Positions 11,001 to 20,435 of a stretch of 59,250 nt of DNA are shown piece after piece. The notes under the pieces are model-generated. The model was not told where the DNA came from, did no database searches, and worked only from the letters and a program-made list of their open reading frames with translations. Every line of letters begins with the position of its first letter. Position 1 is the first letter of the stretch. The DNA is from Lacticaseibacillus zhaodongensis (GTDB taxonomy: Bacteria; Bacillota; Bacilli; Lactobacillales; Lactobacillaceae): positions 1-59,250 of the forward strand of contig NZ_BLBG01000013.1 in assembly GCF_009687905.1 (NCBI RefSeq). The letters are read 5' to 3'. A program made the position numbers and the translations under genes.

Positions 11001-11714
11001 ATCGAAGAGAACCCCGCTGAGCACTCCCGGAAGATTACTGTTGAAGGGAAGAACGACACCCGGTCTTACGATGTACCGTACGCTTCTAGCGTTGCGGTTG
11101 CCGAGGGCGATACCATCAAGCGTGGCCAGCGCCTGACCGGTGGTTCAATTGACCCTAAGGAACTGATCAAGGTTACCGACGTTATGGATACCGAAAACTA
11201 CCTGCTCTCTGAAGTGCAGAAGGTTTACCGTATGCAAGGTATCGAAATCAGTGACAAGCATATCGAAGTAATGGTTCGACAGATGCTGCGCAAGGTCCGT
11301 GTCATGGATCCTGGCGATACCGACATCTTGCCTGGGACGCTGCTCGATATTGGTGATTACTCTGACCAGAACAAGGCCACACTGGTTGGTGGGGGTATCC
11401 CTGCTACCGGTCGTCCAGTTCTGCTTGGGATTACCAAGGCTTCTCTGGAAACCAACTCATTCCTGTCTGCGGCATCATTCCAGGAAACCACCCGTGTCCT
11501 CACGGATGCTTCCATCCGCGGCAAGAACGACCCACTGCTCGGTCTGAAGGAAAATGTTATCATCGGGAAGATCATTCCTGCTGGTACTGGTATGGCAACA
11601 TACCGCCACATGGAACCAAAGACCGTTGGTGCGGTTTCCGAAAACGTCTACTCCATCTCCGATCTTGAAAAGAAGATGAAGGACGACCAGCCTAAGGAAG
11701 ACAGCAAGGACTAG
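8058..11714 (+). CDS. rpoC: DNA-directed RNA polymerase subunit beta-prime
   Basis: The 1218-residue beta-prime subunit. The N-terminal zinc ribbon has Cys60, Cys62, Cys75 and Cys78. The catalytic magnesium motif NADFDGDQM lies at about 447-455. A second cysteine cluster (CGTD ... [13 protein letters not shown]) lies near residues 815-900. The GTG start follows AGGAGG by 7 bases. It forms an operon with rpoB and ends at a strong terminator 25 bases after the stop codon. Confidence 0.98.
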   Translation: MIDVNKFESMQIGLASPDKIRSWSYGEVKKPETINYRTLKPERDGLFDERIFGPTKDWECACGKYKRIRYKGIVCDRCGVEVTRSKVRRERMGHIELAAPVSHIWYFKGIPSRMGLVLDMSPRSLEEIIYFASYVVIDPGDTPLAKKQLLTEREYRDKREEYGNTFNAKIGAEAVKELLDDVDLATEVKDLKEELKSAQGQKRTRAIRRLDILDSFLQSGNNPAWMVMDAIPVMPPDLRPMVQLEGGRFATSDLNDLYRRVINRNNRLKRLLDLNAPNIIVQNEKRMLQEAVDALIDNGRRGRPVTGPGNRPLKSLSHLLKGKQGRFRQNLLGKRVDYSGRSVIDVGPTLKFYQCGLPRSMALELFKPFVMHELVKRNLASNIKNARRKIDRQDDDIWDVLEDVIKERPVLLNRAPTLHRLGIQAFEPVLVDGKSIRLHPIVCEAYNADFDGDQMAIHVPLSDEAQAEARLLMLAAHHILTPRDGTPIVTPSQDIVLGNYYLTMEDVGRVGEGMIFKDANEVLLALQNHDVHLHTRIGLAVSSMPDKPFTDEQRSKIMVTSVGKVIFNEIMPHGLPYLNEPSTDNIVNGVNDKYFLAKGEDIMDYLQNAPVILPFKKGFLSDIIAEVFKTYKVQRTSDLLDDMKTLGYTQATNSGLTVGIADVPHVPEKQEIVDEAHKQVATVSKQFRRGLITDDERHERVISIWNAAKDDIQQKLVDNFDPKNPISMMSDSGARGNISNFTQLAGMRGLMAAPNGGMMEVPVISNFREGLTVLEMFMSTHGARKGMTDTALKTADSGYLTRRLVDVAQDVIVREEDCGTDRGLDVTDITDGNEMIEPLADRILGRYAQKSVLDPKTGAVIAAKGTLLDEDLVARIVDAGVEKVTIRSVFTCNTKHGVCQKCYGRNLATGLQVEVGEAVGTIAAQSIGEPGTQLTMRNFHTGGVAGGEDITQGLPRIQEIFEARNPKGLAVISEVAGTVTAIEENPAEHSRKITVEGKNDTRSYDVPYASSVAVAEGDTIKRGQRLTGGSIDPKELIKVTDVMDTENYLLSEVQKVYRMQGIEISDKHIEVMVRQMLRKVRVMDPGDTDILPGTLLDIGDYSDQNKATLVGGGIPATGRPVLLGITKASLETNSFLSAASFQETTRVLTDASIRGKNDPLLGLKENVIIGKIIPAGTGMATYRHMEPKTVGAVSENVYSISDLEKKMKDDQPKEDSKD

Positions 11715-11738
11715 TTCCTACCGTTTACCTGAAGTAAA

Positions 11739-11786
11739 AGCACGACTCACACTGCCTTTTGGGGCGGCGCGAGCCGTGCTTTTTTT
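11739..11786 (+). terminator. rpoBC terminator
   Basis: AGCACGACTC pairs with GAGCCGTGCT (one mismatch) around a GC-rich loop and is followed by a T tract. It separates rpoC from a convergent reverse-strand gene. Confidence 0.85.
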
Positions 11787-11792
11787 GTGGAA

Positions 11793-12188
11793 TCAAATCA
11801 GCAATATTTGGACCATAGTGCTGCCCAGGAGCAAGTAGGGTAAAAACGCTAGGCGCCGGCTGCCAGTTAGCAGCCCATACGTCAGTGCGGCCAGACTCGC
11901 GAGCAGTAACACGCACAGGGCGGGGATGGGGCCCCAGATGGCGCCAGTCGCGGCGAACGCGCACACATCCGCGGAACCTAGACCCCACTGGTAGTAAGCT
12001 GCTAATGCTAAAGGGAAGCACAGTAGGGCCGTGGGCAAAATGTGGGCAGGGGCTTGCAGACCTGCGAGCAAGATGATTGCCGCAGTCCAAATGTCGCACA
12101 GCGGGGCGGGGACGCTCTGCGCCTGTGCGTCCTCCAGGGCTAGCTGGGTGAGCCCACAAAAGTAGCATAAGCTGATGATCATCGTCAT
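11793..12188 (-). CDS. Small A24-type prepilin peptidase-like membrane protein
   Basis: A 131-residue, very hydrophobic protein with about four to five membrane helices. Two aspartates fit the catalytic pair of A24 aspartic prepilin peptidases: Asp20 in LALEDAQAQSVP and Asp74 in WGLGSADVCAF, a variant of the GxGD motif; LAFLPYLLLG near 113-122 matches the C-terminal family motif. The N-terminal methylase domain of full prepilin peptidases such as ComC is missing, leaving only the protease half. The ATG is preceded on its own strand by GAGGAGGGCAAAATC. It lies alone between rpoC and rpsL, and no pilin genes are nearby. Substrate unknown. Confidence 0.7.
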   Translation of the reverse strand: MTMIISLCYFCGLTQLALEDAQAQSVPAPLCDIWTAAIILLAGLQAPAHILPTALLCFPLALAAYYQWGLGSADVCAFAATGAIWGPIPALCVLLLASLAALTYGLLTGSRRLAFLPYLLLGSTMVQILLI

Positions 12189-12226
12189 GATTTTGCCCTC
12201 CTCGAAGAGAATTCGCTAAAAGACGC

Positions 12227-12255
12227 TGGTTGTCCGGGAGAAATTCGGGTATACT
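12227..12255 (+). promoter_or_regulatory. upstream promoter candidate of the str operon
   Basis: TGGTTG at 12227-12232 and TATACT at 12250-12255 are 17 bases apart, just upstream of the divergent prepilin-peptidase gene. It would give a leader of about 290 bases before rpsL. Confidence 0.4.
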
Positions 12256-12333
12256 ACTACTTGTCGCTTATCCGGTGTGGGGATGCCAGCACGCACTTTT
12301 ATGTGTTTAGCGGGATAATCCCCCTGATTTACG

Positions 12334-12363
12334 TTGACAAGCGGTCCGAAAGCTGGTTATACT
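12334..12363 (+). promoter_or_regulatory. main rpsL-rpsG-fusA promoter
   Basis: A perfect TTGACA at 12334-12339 and TATACT at 12358-12363 with an 18-base spacer. The remaining 190 bases before rpsL are an untranslated leader (about 12370-12551) with no coding capacity that I can support. Confidence 0.7.
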
Positions 12364-12551
12364 ATCAAAGGTGCTTTTTTCCAGTTTATTCGGGTCGCCC
12401 GACGCGCTGAACCATGCCGTCTGGGAGCTCATGCTTCTGGATGACGCCGACAGTTCGACCGCCTGGCTGGCCAATTTTTTATTCACAAAAATGAACCGCC
12501 TGGATGTGTGGACTTAAAATAGCACATAATTCGAAAGGAGGAACCTTGGAA

Positions 12552-12965
12552 ATGCCTACTATCAACCAATTGGTACGTCAAGGTCGTAAATCTCACACAA
12601 CCAAGTCCAATGCGCCTGCTTTGAACTTTGGTTACAACAGCAAGAACAAGTCCCTCGTCACAAACCCCGCACCACAGAAACGTGGTGTTGCAACTCGTGT
12701 CGGGACTATGACGCCTAAGAAGCCTAACTCCGCTCTGCGGAAGTACGCTCGTGTGCGTTTGTCCAACCTGATTGAAGTTACTGCCTACATTCCTGGTGAA
12801 GGCCACAACTTGCAGGAACACTCTGTTGTTCTTATTCGTGGGGGCCGTGTTAAGGATTTGCCTGGTGTCCGTTACCACATTATCCGTGGTGCGCTTGATA
12901 CCGCTGGTGTTGACGGCCGTATGCAGAGTCGTTCTAAGTACGGTGCAAAGCGCCCTAAGAAGTAA
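12552..12965 (+). CDS. rpsL: 30S ribosomal protein S12
   Basis: A 137-residue decoding-centre protein. [11 protein letters not shown] at 54-64 carries the two lysines (56 and 57) equivalent to E. coli K42 and K43; both are wild type, predicting streptomycin sensitivity. [14 protein letters not shown] near 97-109 holds K101 and the aspartate D102 that is often methylthiolated. ATG at 12552 is preceded by AAAGGAGGA; an in-frame ATG 48 bases upstream would add a non-conserved tail and overlap the binding site. Confidence 0.97.
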   Translation: MPTINQLVRQGRKSHTTKSNAPALNFGYNSKNKSLVTNPAPQKRGVATRVGTMTPKKPNSALRKYARVRLSNLIEVTAYIPGEGHNLQEHSVVLIRGGRVKDLPGVRYHIIRGALDTAGVDGRMQSRSKYGAKRPKK

Positions 12966-13022
12966 TTTCGTAACTCACAATAATAATGTCCCGCAACGCG
13001 GGAATTAGAGGAGGCAATCAGG

Positions 13023-13493
13023 ATGCCACGTAAAGGCAATGTTTCAAAACGAGATGTCCTGCCAGATCCAGTTTACAATTCTAAGCTGGTAAGTCGCTTG
13101 ATCAACCACTTGATGATTGATGGTAAGCGCGGTAAGGCTTCTACCATTCTCTATGATGCTTTTGACATCATTAAGGAACAGACCGGTAAGGAACCCGTTG
13201 AAGTATTTGAGGAAGCCATGAAGAACGTCATGCCTGTCCTTGAAGTTAAGGCTCGCCGTATCGGTGGTTCTAACTACCAAGTTCCAATCGAAGTACGTCC
13301 AGAACGTCGGACCACATTGGGTCTGCGTTGGATCGTGCAGTACTCTCGCCAGCGCGGTGAGCACACCATGGACGAGCGTCTTGCACGCGAAATCATGGAT
13401 GCTGCTAACAACACTGGTTCAGCAGTTAAGAAGCGTGAAGATACCCACAAGATGGCTGATGCCAACCGGGCATTTGCACACTATCGTTGGTAA
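13023..13493 (+). CDS. rpsG: 30S ribosomal protein S7
   Basis: A 156-residue protein that starts assembly of the 30S head and contacts the E-site tRNA; full length for the family. It begins [16 protein letters not shown] behind GAGGAGG and lies 57 bases after rpsL. In E. coli S7 autoregulates the str operon. The next gene, fusA, is separated by a hairpin with a T tract. Confidence 0.97.
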   Translation: MPRKGNVSKRDVLPDPVYNSKLVSRLINHLMIDGKRGKASTILYDAFDIIKEQTGKEPVEVFEEAMKNVMPVLEVKARRIGGSNYQVPIEVRPERRTTLGLRWIVQYSRQRGEHTMDERLAREIMDAANNTGSAVKKREDTHKMADANRAFAHYRW

Positions 13494-13500
13494 GAATTGG

Positions 13501-13541
13501 GGCTATTATATGCGGGTCATTCGCCATATAGTAGCCTTTTT
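13501..13541 (+). terminator. hairpin with T tract between rpsG and fusA
   Basis: GGCTATTATATG pairs with CATATAGTAGCC over 12 base pairs (one U-G pair) and is followed by TTTTTC. It looks like a terminator or attenuator that would reduce read-through from rpsL-rpsG into fusA. Confidence 0.7.
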
Positions 13542-13622
13542 CTTAAGTAAATATTTGCAAGACACACAGACACTCAATTTTTGCTACTAAGCAAACTAAT
13601 TTGAGAGGAGAAAATTTTTCAC

Positions 13623-15713
13623 ATGGCGAACAAGCGCGATTTCCCACTTGAAAAAACCCGGAACATCGGGATTATGGCCCACATTGATGCGGGTAAGACC
13701 ACGACTACCGAACGGATTCTTTATTACACCGGTAAGATTCACAAAATCGGTGAAACTCATGATGGTGCATCCCAGATGGACTGGATGGTTCAGGAACAGG
13801 AACGTGGTATTACCATCACGTCCGCTGCCACCACTGCCGTTTGGAAGGACCACCGTGTTAACATCATTGACACCCCAGGCCACGTTGACTTCACAATGGA
13901 AGTTGAACGTTCCCTCCGTGTCCTCGATGGTGCGATCACAGTTCTTGACGCCCAGGCCGGTGTAGAACCACAGACCGAAAACGTATGGCGTCAGGCTACC
14001 ACTTACAGTGTTCCCCGCATCGTGTTCGTCAACAAGATGGACAAAATCGGTGCTGACTTCAACTTCTCCGTTCAGACTATCCACGACCGTCTCGGCGCTA
14101 ACGCCCTGCCAGTTCAGATGCCTATCGGTGCTGAAGACAAGTTCGAAGGGGTCATTGACCTCATCGAAATGAAGGCCGACCTCTACGACGAAGACGCTCT
14201 TGGTTCAGAATGGGACGTTGTTGACGTTCCTGAACAGTACCTTGATGCTGCCAAGAAGGCACGTGCCAACATGGTTGAAGAAATCGCCGATGTTGACGAT
14301 GCAATCATGGACAAGTACCTGAACGAAGAAGAGATCTCCAACGACGAGCTGCGTGCAGCTATTCGTAAGGCTACGATCAACCTGGAACTCTTCCCCGTTT
14401 TTGCTGGTTCTGCCTTCAAGAACAAGGGTGTGCAGATGCTGCTTGATGGTGTTGTTGACTACCTGCCAAGCCCACTCGACGTTAAGCCTTACAAGGCTAC
14501 CGACCCAGATACTGGTGAGGAAGTTGAGCTGCTTGCAGGTGACGACAAGCCATTTGCTGCACTTGCCTTCAAGATTGCTACTGACCCATTTGTTGGCCGT
14601 CTGACTTACATCCGTGTTTACACTGGTAGTCTGGAAGCTGGTTCATACGTCCAGAACACTACTAAGGGCAAGCGCGAACGTGTTGGCCGTCTTCTGCAAA
14701 TGCACAGTAACCACCGTCAGGAAATTCCTGAAGTCTTCTCTGGTGATATTGCGGCCGTTATCGGTTTGAAGGACACCACAACTGGTGACTCCCTGACCGA
14801 AAAGGAACACCCACTTGTACTTGAATCAATGGAAATTCCTGAACCAGTTATCCAGGTTTCCGTTGAACCTAAGTCTAAGGAAGACCGGGACAAGCTGGAT
14901 GTTGCTATCCAGAAGCTTGCTGAAGAAGACCCAACATTCCGTGCCGAGACTAACCAGGAAACTGGTGAAACTCTGATCGCCGGGATGGGTGAACTTCACC
15001 TTGACATCATGGTTGACCGGATGCGGCGTGAATTCAACGTTGACGCCCAGATTGGTGCTCCTCAGGTTGCTTACCGTGAAACCTTCACCAAGACTGCTAG
15101 CGCTGAAGGACGTTTTGTTCGTCAGTCTGGTGGTAAAGGTCAGTATGGTGATGTTTGGGTTGAATTCTCACCTAACGAAGAGGGTAAAGGCTTCGAATTC
15201 GAAGACGCTATCGTCGGTGGTGTTGTTCCTCGTGAATACATCCCAGCTGTTGAGCAGGGTCTGAAGGAAGCAATGGCTAACGGTGTTCTTGCCGGCTACC
15301 CATTGATCGACGTTAAGGCTAAGCTCTACGATGGTTCTTACCATGAAGTCGATTCCAACGAATCAGCCTTCAAGATTGCCGCATCCATGGCACTTAAGAA
15401 TGCTGCTGCCGCTGCTGGTGCTGTCATTCTCGAACCAATCATGAAGGTTGAAATTGTTGCACCTTCTGACTACTTTGGTGACATCATGGGCCAGGTTACC
15501 GCTCGTCGTGGTAAGGTTGAAGGTATGGAAGAACGCGGTAACGCTCAGGCTGTTAACGCGATGGTACCTCTTGCCGAGATGTTCGGTTACGCTACTACCC
15601 TTCGTTCAGCTACGCAGGGCCGTGGTACATTCACGATGACATTCGACCACTATGAGGCTGTTCCTAAGTCCATTCAGGCTGACATCATCAAGAAAAACGG
15701 TGGCGAGGCGTAA
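13623..15713 (+). CDS. fusA: Elongation factor G
   Basis: A 696-residue translational GTPase that drives translocation and, with RRF, ribosome recycling. G1 AHIDAGKT at 19-26, switch RGITI, G3 DTPGH and G4 NKMD are intact, followed by domains II-V of normal length. GAGAGGAG precedes the ATG. Unlike in many bacteria, tuf does not follow; the gene ends in front of a hairpin array. Confidence 0.98.
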   Translation: MANKRDFPLEKTRNIGIMAHIDAGKTTTTERILYYTGKIHKIGETHDGASQMDWMVQEQERGITITSAATTAVWKDHRVNIIDTPGHVDFTMEVERSLRVLDGAITVLDAQAGVEPQTENVWRQATTYSVPRIVFVNKMDKIGADFNFSVQTIHDRLGANALPVQMPIGAEDKFEGVIDLIEMKADLYDEDALGSEWDVVDVPEQYLDAAKKARANMVEEIADVDDAIMDKYLNEEEISNDELRAAIRKATINLELFPVFAGSAFKNKGVQMLLDGVVDYLPSPLDVKPYKATDPDTGEEVELLAGDDKPFAALAFKIATDPFVGRLTYIRVYTGSLEAGSYVQNTTKGKRERVGRLLQMHSNHRQEIPEVFSGDIAAVIGLKDTTTGDSLTEKEHPLVLESMEIPEPVIQVSVEPKSKEDRDKLDVAIQKLAEEDPTFRAETNQETGETLIAGMGELHLDIMVDRMRREFNVDAQIGAPQVAYRETFTKTASAEGRFVRQSGGKGQYGDVWVEFSPNEEGKGFEFEDAIVGGVVPREYIPAVEQGLKEAMANGVLAGYPLIDVKAKLYDGSYHEVDSNESAFKIAASMALKNAAAAAGAVILEPIMKVEIVAPSDYFGDIMGQVTARRGKVEGMEERGNAQAVNAMVPLAEMFGYATTLRSATQGRGTFTMTFDHYEAVPKSIQADIIKKNGGEA

Positions 15714-15745
15714 TCAGCTGATTACCCTTGAACCTTATAAAGAGA

Positions 15746-15856
15746 GTGGACCACAATGCGGTTAGCTCTTGAGCATTAATTTAAAAATCGCCAATTCCCG
15801 AATTTTGGGAGTTGGCGATTTTTAGGTTAAGCGGAAAGAGCTGCATTGTGGTCCAC
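15746..15856. repeat. 111-bp nested palindrome downstream of fusA
   Basis: The outer arms GTGGACCACAATGC plus AGCTCTT (15746-15770, interrupted by GGTT) are the reverse complement of 15836-15856. They enclose the fusA terminator hairpin, so the whole element can form one long stem-loop. The arms also contain the self-complementary GTGGACCAC. There is no obvious target-site duplication. Origin unknown. Confidence 0.75.
15783..15823 (+). terminator. fusA terminator
   Basis: A 17-bp stem beginning AAAAATCGCCAA and ending TTGGCGATTTTT with a seven-base loop and one U-G pair. It has T tracts on both strands and can work in both directions. Confidence 0.9.
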
Positions 15857-15866
15857 GTTTACATGC

Positions 15867-15900
15867 TAGGAGAGTTAGCGACTTGTCGCTTACTCTCCTA
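15867..15900. repeat. inverted repeat, 16-bp arms
   Basis: TAGGAGAGTTAGCGAC and its near-complement GTCGCTTACTCTCCTA (one mismatch) are separated by two bases. There is no T tract, so it is not a simple terminator. Second member of a hairpin array. Confidence 0.75.
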
Positions 15901-15921
15901 CATCCGTAGCGCAGCGGAGGT

Positions 15922-15963
15922 GGCCGACTCCTCACCATAATTACGAACGGTCAGGAGTCGGCC
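15922..15963. repeat. inverted repeat, 15-bp arms
   Basis: GGCCGACTCCTCACC and GGTCAGGAGTCGGCC pair with one mismatch around a 12-base loop. Third member of the hairpin array; no T tract follows. Confidence 0.75.
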
Positions 15964-15988
15964 GGCAGCGATGGTCGTCTGTTAATTC

Positions 15989-16021
15989 AAAGCCACTCGC
16001 AATTGTGCGGGTGGCTTTTTT
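15989..16021. terminator. terminator hairpin at the end of pncA
   Basis: AAAGCCACTCGCA pairs with TGCGGGTGGCTTT (one U-G pair) and is followed by a T tract on the forward strand. It lies between the hairpin array and the 3' end of the convergent pncA gene and can act on forward transcripts. Confidence 0.7.
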
Positions 16022-16076
16022 GTGCTCAGGTAGCAAAATTTGCCTAGGACTTGGTGGCTGGATTCTTCTATAGTAA

Positions 16077-16625
16077 CTAAATGACTTTTGCACCAAGCGT
16101 GTTCTTGAAGTGGGCGAGGGCGAACTTTTGCCCGTCCGGGTTGAAGGTAGCAACGGCGTCCTGGCAGATGGTGATGTTGTAACCGAGGTTGTATGCGTCG
16201 ATGGCAGTGTGGAGTACGCAGATATCCGTGCAGACACCAATAATCGTGACGTCGCGGACGTTGCGTTCACGGAGCCACTGGTCGAGTGGGGTGCCCGCAA
16301 AGCTGGAGTAGCGGCGCTTAGGAAAGGCGGTCACGTTTTGCTCGGCTTGGTGCTGCAAGAACCAAGTCTGCAGTTCGCCGTAGTACTCACGGCCCCAAGT
16401 GTTGAGCCGGTTGTGGGGTGGAAAAAGTTTAGTCTCGGGGTGGTAGGGGTCGTTTTCGACGTGCAGGTCAGTGGGCAGGTACACGAAGTCCTTACGCGCG
16501 CGGAATTCTTCAGCAAGTGCGACTACGCGCTGCTCGATGGCTTGGGCGGGCTTACCTGCAGTTAAACTACCCTTAGTGGCAACAAAATCGTTCGTGTAAT
16601 CAACAATCAAAAGTGCTTGGGACAT
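16077..16625 (-). CDS. pncA: Nicotinamidase (isochorismatase family)
   Basis: A 182-residue cytoplasmic hydrolase converting nicotinamide to nicotinate for NAD salvage. The cysteine-hydrolase triad is Asp9 (IVDYTNDFV), Lys103 (FPKRRYSSF) and Cys136 (GVCTDICVLHT). Asp53, His55, His62 and His71 are placed to bind the metal. The sequence is close to Bacillus PncA along its length. The ATG at 16625 follows AGAAGGAA on its own strand; an upstream in-frame extension has no binding site. It lies reversed between fusA and rpsJ, so it interrupts the usual str-S10 junction. Confidence 0.93.
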   Translation of the reverse strand: MSQALLIVDYTNDFVATKGSLTAGKPAQAIEQRVVALAEEFRARKDFVYLPTDLHVENDPYHPETKLFPPHNRLNTWGREYYGELQTWFLQHQAEQNVTAFPKRRYSSFAGTPLDQWLRERNVRDVTIIGVCTDICVLHTAIDAYNLGYNITICQDAVATFNPDGQKFALAHFKNTLGAKVI

Positions 16626-16775
16626 CAAGATTCCTTCTTTCGGAAAATCAAGGTAATTAACGATATTATACGTGTCTTGACACGCAAAATAAAGTTTGCG
16701 GGTAAAAAAGAAACCGCAACCAAATTCAAAAAGCAAAGCGAAATCCGAACGTAATAATAAATGTGCATAAACCCC

Positions 16776-16804
16776 TTGATACAGGCATTTTCTTACTGTA
16801 TACT
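16776..16804 (+). promoter_or_regulatory. S10 operon promoter
   Basis: TTGATA at 16776-16781 and TATACT at 16799-16804 are separated by exactly 17 bases. This is the likely main promoter for the 23-gene rpsJ-to-adk transcript. Confidence 0.8.
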
Positions 16805-16810
16805 ACTAGG

Positions 16811-16972
16811 AGTGCTGATTATTAGGGGCAACCTGTGTGCACCTAATGTTGTTGGCGCAGAGTAGCGAGGATGTGGAAGGTTGCGACACGCCCGGCCGCT
16901 TTGCCACGGCAGCGAGTTGGTAATTTTCATGGAGCTAGTCTACTAATGATAATAGACGAAGGAGGAACAACA
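16811..16972 (+). promoter_or_regulatory. S10 operon leader with alternative pairings
   Basis: The leader of about 160 bases carries ATTAGG/CCTAAT (16821-16847), and inside that loop GCAACC (16828-16833), which can pair with GGTTGC at 16879-16884. The two helices could form a pseudoknot or compete. In E. coli the S10 leader is the target of L4 autoregulation; whether this leader binds a ribosomal protein is unknown. I see no gene in 16626-16972. Confidence 0.4.
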
Positions 16973-17281
16973 ATGGCAAAACAAAAGATTCGCATCCGGC
17001 TTAAGGCTTACGAGCACCGGATTCTCGATCAGTCCGCGGAGAAGATCGTGGAGACTGCTAAGCGCACTGGCGCGTCAATCTCAGGTCCAATCCCACTGCC
17101 TACCGAACGCACCCTTTACACGGTGCTCCGTTCACCACATAAGTACAAGGATTCACGTGAACAGTTCGAAATGCGCACGCACAAGCGTCTGATTGACATT
17201 GTAAACCCAACACCAAAGACAGTTGATGCACTTATGAAGCTCGACTTGCCAAGCGGCGTTGATATTGAGATCAAACTTTAA
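16973..17281 (+). CDS. rpsJ: 30S ribosomal protein S10
   Basis: A 102-residue 30S head protein that also serves as NusE in antitermination. It begins [20 protein letters not shown] behind GAAGGAGGA, which decides the ATG at 16973 against an in-frame upstream ATG. First gene of the S10 operon; rplC follows after 26 bases. Confidence 0.97.
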   Translation: MAKQKIRIRLKAYEHRILDQSAEKIVETAKRTGASISGPIPLPTERTLYTVLRSPHKYKDSREQFEMRTHKRLIDIVNPTPKTVDALMKLDLPSGVDIEIKL

Positions 17282-17307
17282 TCTATTAGGAAATTGGAGG
17301 TGTACCC

Positions 17308-17943
17308 ATGTCTCGTAAAGGAATCTTAGGTAAAAAGGTCGGCATGACCCAGGTCTTTACCGAAAACGGCGAACTCGTTCCAGTTACTGTCATTGACGTA
17401 ACTCCTAACGTTGTTCTCCAGGTTAAGACCACAGAAACTGATGGCTACGAAGCCGTTCAGCTCGGGTTTGGCGACAAGCGTGAAGTTCTGACCAACAAGC
17501 CTGCCCAAGGGCACGCAAAGAAGGCGAACACCACCCCTAAGCGCTTCATTAAGGAACTCCGCGATGTCGCGCTTGACGATTACAAAGTAGGGGCCGAAGT
17601 TAAGGCTGACACTTTTGCTGCCGGCGACATCGTTGATGTTACTGGGACAACAAAGGGTCACGGTTACCAGGGTAACATTAAGAAGGACAACCAGTCTCGT
17701 GGACCTATGGCTCATGGTTCTCGTTACCACCGTCGTCCTGGTTCCCTCGGTGCTATTATCAACAAAGTCTTCAAGGGTAAGAAACTTCCTGGTCGGATGG
17801 GTAACAAGACTGTTACCATGCAAAACCTTGAAATTGTTTCTGCTGACCTTGATCACAACGTTTTGCTCGTTAAGGGTAATGTCCCTGGAGCAAACAAGTC
17901 TTTTGTCACCGTCCGGACCGCTGTTAAAGCGGCCAACAAATAA
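17308..17943 (+). CDS. rplC: 50S ribosomal protein L3
   Basis: A 211-residue early-assembly protein of the large subunit whose extension reaches the peptidyl transferase centre. The conserved central stretch [10 protein letters not shown] and [13 protein letters not shown] is present. GGAGGT precedes the ATG by normal spacing. Second gene of the S10 operon. Confidence 0.97.
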   Translation: MSRKGILGKKVGMTQVFTENGELVPVTVIDVTPNVVLQVKTTETDGYEAVQLGFGDKREVLTNKPAQGHAKKANTTPKRFIKELRDVALDDYKVGAEVKADTFAAGDIVDVTGTTKGHGYQGNIKKDNQSRGPMAHGSRYHRRPGSLGAIINKVFKGKKLPGRMGNKTVTMQNLEIVSADLDHNVLLVKGNVPGANKSFVTVRTAVKAANK

Positions 17944-17966
17944 TTACGAAGGGAGGACATTAACAG

Positions 17967-18590
17967 ATGGCTAACGTTACTTTGTACAAGCAAGATGGTT
18001 CAGAAAACGGCACAGTTGAATTAAACGATGCTATTTTCGCCATCGAACCAAATGAAAACGTCGTGTTTGACGCAATCATCATGCAGCGTGCTTCTCTTCG
18101 TCAGGGTACCCACTCTGTAAAGAACCGTCACGAGGTTTCTGGTGGTGGCCGTAAGCCATGGCGCCAGAAGGGTACAGGTCGTGCCCGTCAGGGTTCAATC
18201 CGTTCACCACAGTGGCGTGGTGGTGGTATCGTCTTCGGACCTACTCCACGTAGCTACGCATACAAGCTTCCTAAGAAGGTTCGTCGCTTGGCACTCAAGT
18301 CCGTTCTTTCTAGCAAGGTTGCTGACAACGCACTTGTTGCAGTTGATGCTTTGAGCTTTGATGCTCCTAAGACTGCTGACTTCGCTAAGGCTCTTAAGGA
18401 CCTTAACGCAAGTGACAAGACGCTGGTAGTTCTCGAAGCAGGCAACGACAACGCTGCACTGTCCGCACGGAACCTGCCAAACGTAAAGGTTGTTGAGGCT
18501 GAAGGCATTAACGTGCTCGATATCGTCAACGCCAAGAAGCTGCTCGTTACTAAAGCAGCTCTCCAGAAGATTGAGGAGGTGTTCGCATAA
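17967..18590 (+). CDS. rplD: 50S ribosomal protein L4
   Basis: A 207-residue protein with a globular domain and an extended loop ([16 protein letters not shown], about 66-81) that lines the exit tunnel, where macrolide-resistance changes occur; the loop looks wild type. Its stop codon overlaps the start of rplW by one base (TAATG), so the two are translationally coupled. Confidence 0.97.
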   Translation: MANVTLYKQDGSENGTVELNDAIFAIEPNENVVFDAIIMQRASLRQGTHSVKNRHEVSGGGRKPWRQKGTGRARQGSIRSPQWRGGGIVFGPTPRSYAYKLPKKVRRLALKSVLSSKVADNALVAVDALSFDAPKTADFAKALKDLNASDKTLVVLEAGNDNAALSARNLPNVKVVEAEGINVLDIVNAKKLLVTKAALQKIEEVFA

Positions 18591-18874
18591 TGGATGCACG
18601 CGATGTAGTTCTGCGCCCGATCATTACCGAACAAACTACCGCCGAAATGGAAAACCGCAAGTACACTTTCGAAGTTGCTCTGCACGCTGAAAAGACGGAA
18701 GTCCGCCGCGCAGTCGAAGAAATTTTCGGTGTCAACGTTGAGAAAGTGAACATTGCCAATGTTCGCGGTAAGAAAAAGCGCCAAGGTCGTTACGAAGGTA
18801 TGACGCGTCGTCGTCGTAAGGCTATCGTAACTTTGACCCAAGACTCCAAAGAAATCAAAATCTTTGGTGAGTAA
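18590..18874 (+). CDS. rplW: 50S ribosomal protein L23
   Basis: A 94-residue protein at the tunnel exit, docking site for trigger factor and SRP. The family N-terminus [15 protein letters not shown] and the C-terminal RRRKAIVTL segment are present. It overlaps rplD by one base. Confidence 0.97.
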   Translation: MDARDVVLRPIITEQTTAEMENRKYTFEVALHAEKTEVRRAVEEIFGVNVEKVNIANVRGKKKRQGRYEGMTRRRRKAIVTLTQDSKEIKIFGE

Positions 18875-18903
18875 TTCAAAATCCTAAATAGGAGGTAAAA
18901 ATC

Positions 18904-19743
18904 GTGGCGATTATTAAGTACAAACCAACCAGCAACGGTCGCCGGAACATGTCCGGTTATGACTTTGCTGAAATCACCAAGAAGAAGAGCCCTGAAAAGT
19001 CTCTTCTCGAAAGCCAGAGTCACACTGCTGGCCGTAACGCCCAAGGCCACATCACCGTTCGTCATCGTGGCGGTGGTAACAAGCAGTTCTACCGTGTGAT
19101 CGATTTTAAGCGGCAGAAGGATGGCGTAACTGCTAAGGTTACATCCATCGAATACGATCCAAACCGTACAGCTAACATTGCACTGCTTACTTACGAAGAT
19201 GGGGTGAAGACCTACATCATCGCACCTAAGGGTCTCAAGGTTGGCGACAAGCTCGTTTCTGGTCCTGATGTTGATATCAAGATCGGTAACGCCTTGCCAC
19301 TTGAAAACATCCCTGACGGAACAACCATTCACAACATCGAACTGAAGCCTGGTAAGGGTGGTCAGATTGCTCGTAGTGCTGGTGCTTCTGCTCAGTTGCT
19401 TGGTCACGACGGCAAGTACGTTTCAGTACGTCTTGCTTCTGGCGAAGTGCGGATGGTTTTGGCTGTTAACCGTGCAACCATCGGTGAAGTCGGTAACGCA
19501 GAACACGCCCTTATCAGCATTGGTAAGGCCGGTCGTAAGCGCTGGCTCGGATTCCGCTCAACCGTTCGTGGTTCTGTAATGAACCCTAACGATCACCCTC
19601 ATGGTGGTGGTGAAGGTAAGGCTCCTATCGGTCACCCAAGTCCAATGTCCCCATGGGGTAAGAAGACTCTTGGTAAGAAGACCCGGAACCACAAGGCCAA
19701 GTCCGAGAAGTTCATTATTCGTCACCGTAAGCACAACAGCTAA
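18904..19743 (+). CDS. rplB: 50S ribosomal protein L2
   Basis: A 279-residue protein needed for subunit association and peptidyl transferase activity. The conserved [15 protein letters not shown] near 222-236 contains the functionally important histidine. It starts at GTG after AGGAGG. Confidence 0.97.
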   Translation: MAIIKYKPTSNGRRNMSGYDFAEITKKKSPEKSLLESQSHTAGRNAQGHITVRHRGGGNKQFYRVIDFKRQKDGVTAKVTSIEYDPNRTANIALLTYEDGVKTYIIAPKGLKVGDKLVSGPDVDIKIGNALPLENIPDGTTIHNIELKPGKGGQIARSAGASAQLLGHDGKYVSVRLASGEVRMVLAVNRATIGEVGNAEHALISIGKAGRKRWLGFRSTVRGSVMNPNDHPHGGGEGKAPIGHPSPMSPWGKKTLGKKTRNHKAKSEKFIIRHRKHNS

Positions 19744-19769
19744 CAGCAACCGTTAAAGGAGGTCACATA

Positions 19770-20051
19770 ATGGGTCGCAGTCTTAAAAAAGGACCTTTTG
19801 CAGATGCTTCACTTCTGAAGAAGATCGAAGCAAATGCAGATAACGACAAGAAGCCTGTCATCAAGACATGGTCTCGTCGTTCAACCATTTTCCCAAGTTT
19901 CATCGGGTTCACCATTGCCGTATATGATGGTCGCAAGCACGTTCCGGTATACGTTACCGAAGACATGGTTGGCCACAAGCTTGGCGAATTCGTACCAACA
20001 CGCACCTTCCGTGGTCACGTTGTCGATGACAAGAAGACCGCGAAGCGCTAG
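19770..20051 (+). CDS. rpsS: 30S ribosomal protein S19
   Basis: A 93-residue protein of the 30S head that pairs with S13. It starts [12 protein letters not shown], typical of the family, behind AAAGGAGGT. Full length. Confidence 0.97.
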   Translation: MGRSLKKGPFADASLLKKIEANADNDKKPVIKTWSRRSTIFPSFIGFTIAVYDGRKHVPVYVTEDMVGHKLGEFVPTRTFRGHVVDDKKTAKR

Positions 20052-20068
20052 AAAGGAGCAATCTAGAC

Positions 20069-20422
20069 ATGGCTGAAACAATTACGTCTGCAACTGCAAC
20101 AGCGAAGACGGTGCGGATTGCTGCTCGCAAGGCGCGTCTGGTAATCGACCTCATCCGGGGCCGTGACGCCGCTGAAGCAATGGCTATCCTTGAATTCACG
20201 CCTCGCGCGGGTTCACCGATCATCGCTAAGGTACTGAAGAGTGCCATCGCAAATGCAGAAAACAACTTTGATCTCGACGCACAGAACCTGTACGTTAAGG
20301 ATGCCTTCGTTAACGAAGGTCCTACCCTTAAGCGGTTCCGTCCTCGTGCCAAGGGTTCTGCATCACCAATTAACAAGCGCACCAGTCACATCACCGTGAC
20401 TGTCGCTGAAAAAGAAGCATAA
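20069..20422 (+). CDS. rplV: 50S ribosomal protein L22
   Basis: A 117-residue protein with a beta hairpin ([20 protein letters not shown], about 87-106) reaching the exit tunnel next to L4; no insertion or deletion of the macrolide-resistance type is evident. It lies 17 bases after rpsS. Confidence 0.97.
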   Translation: MAETITSATATAKTVRIAARKARLVIDLIRGRDAAEAMAILEFTPRAGSPIIAKVLKSAIANAENNFDLDAQNLYVKDAFVNEGPTLKRFRPRAKGSASPINKRTSHITVTVAEKEA

Positions 20423-20435
20423 GGAGGGATAACGC

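Noticed and set aside
11725-12168. A 147-codon reverse frame overlapping the prepilin-peptidase-like gene
   Set aside because: It overlaps the rpoBC terminator, and the other frame gives a coherent membrane protein with the A24 aspartates.
15746-15856. Miniature inverted-repeat transposable element
   Set aside because: The arms are long and paired, but no target-site duplication or second copy is visible in the window; kept only as a palindromic repeat.
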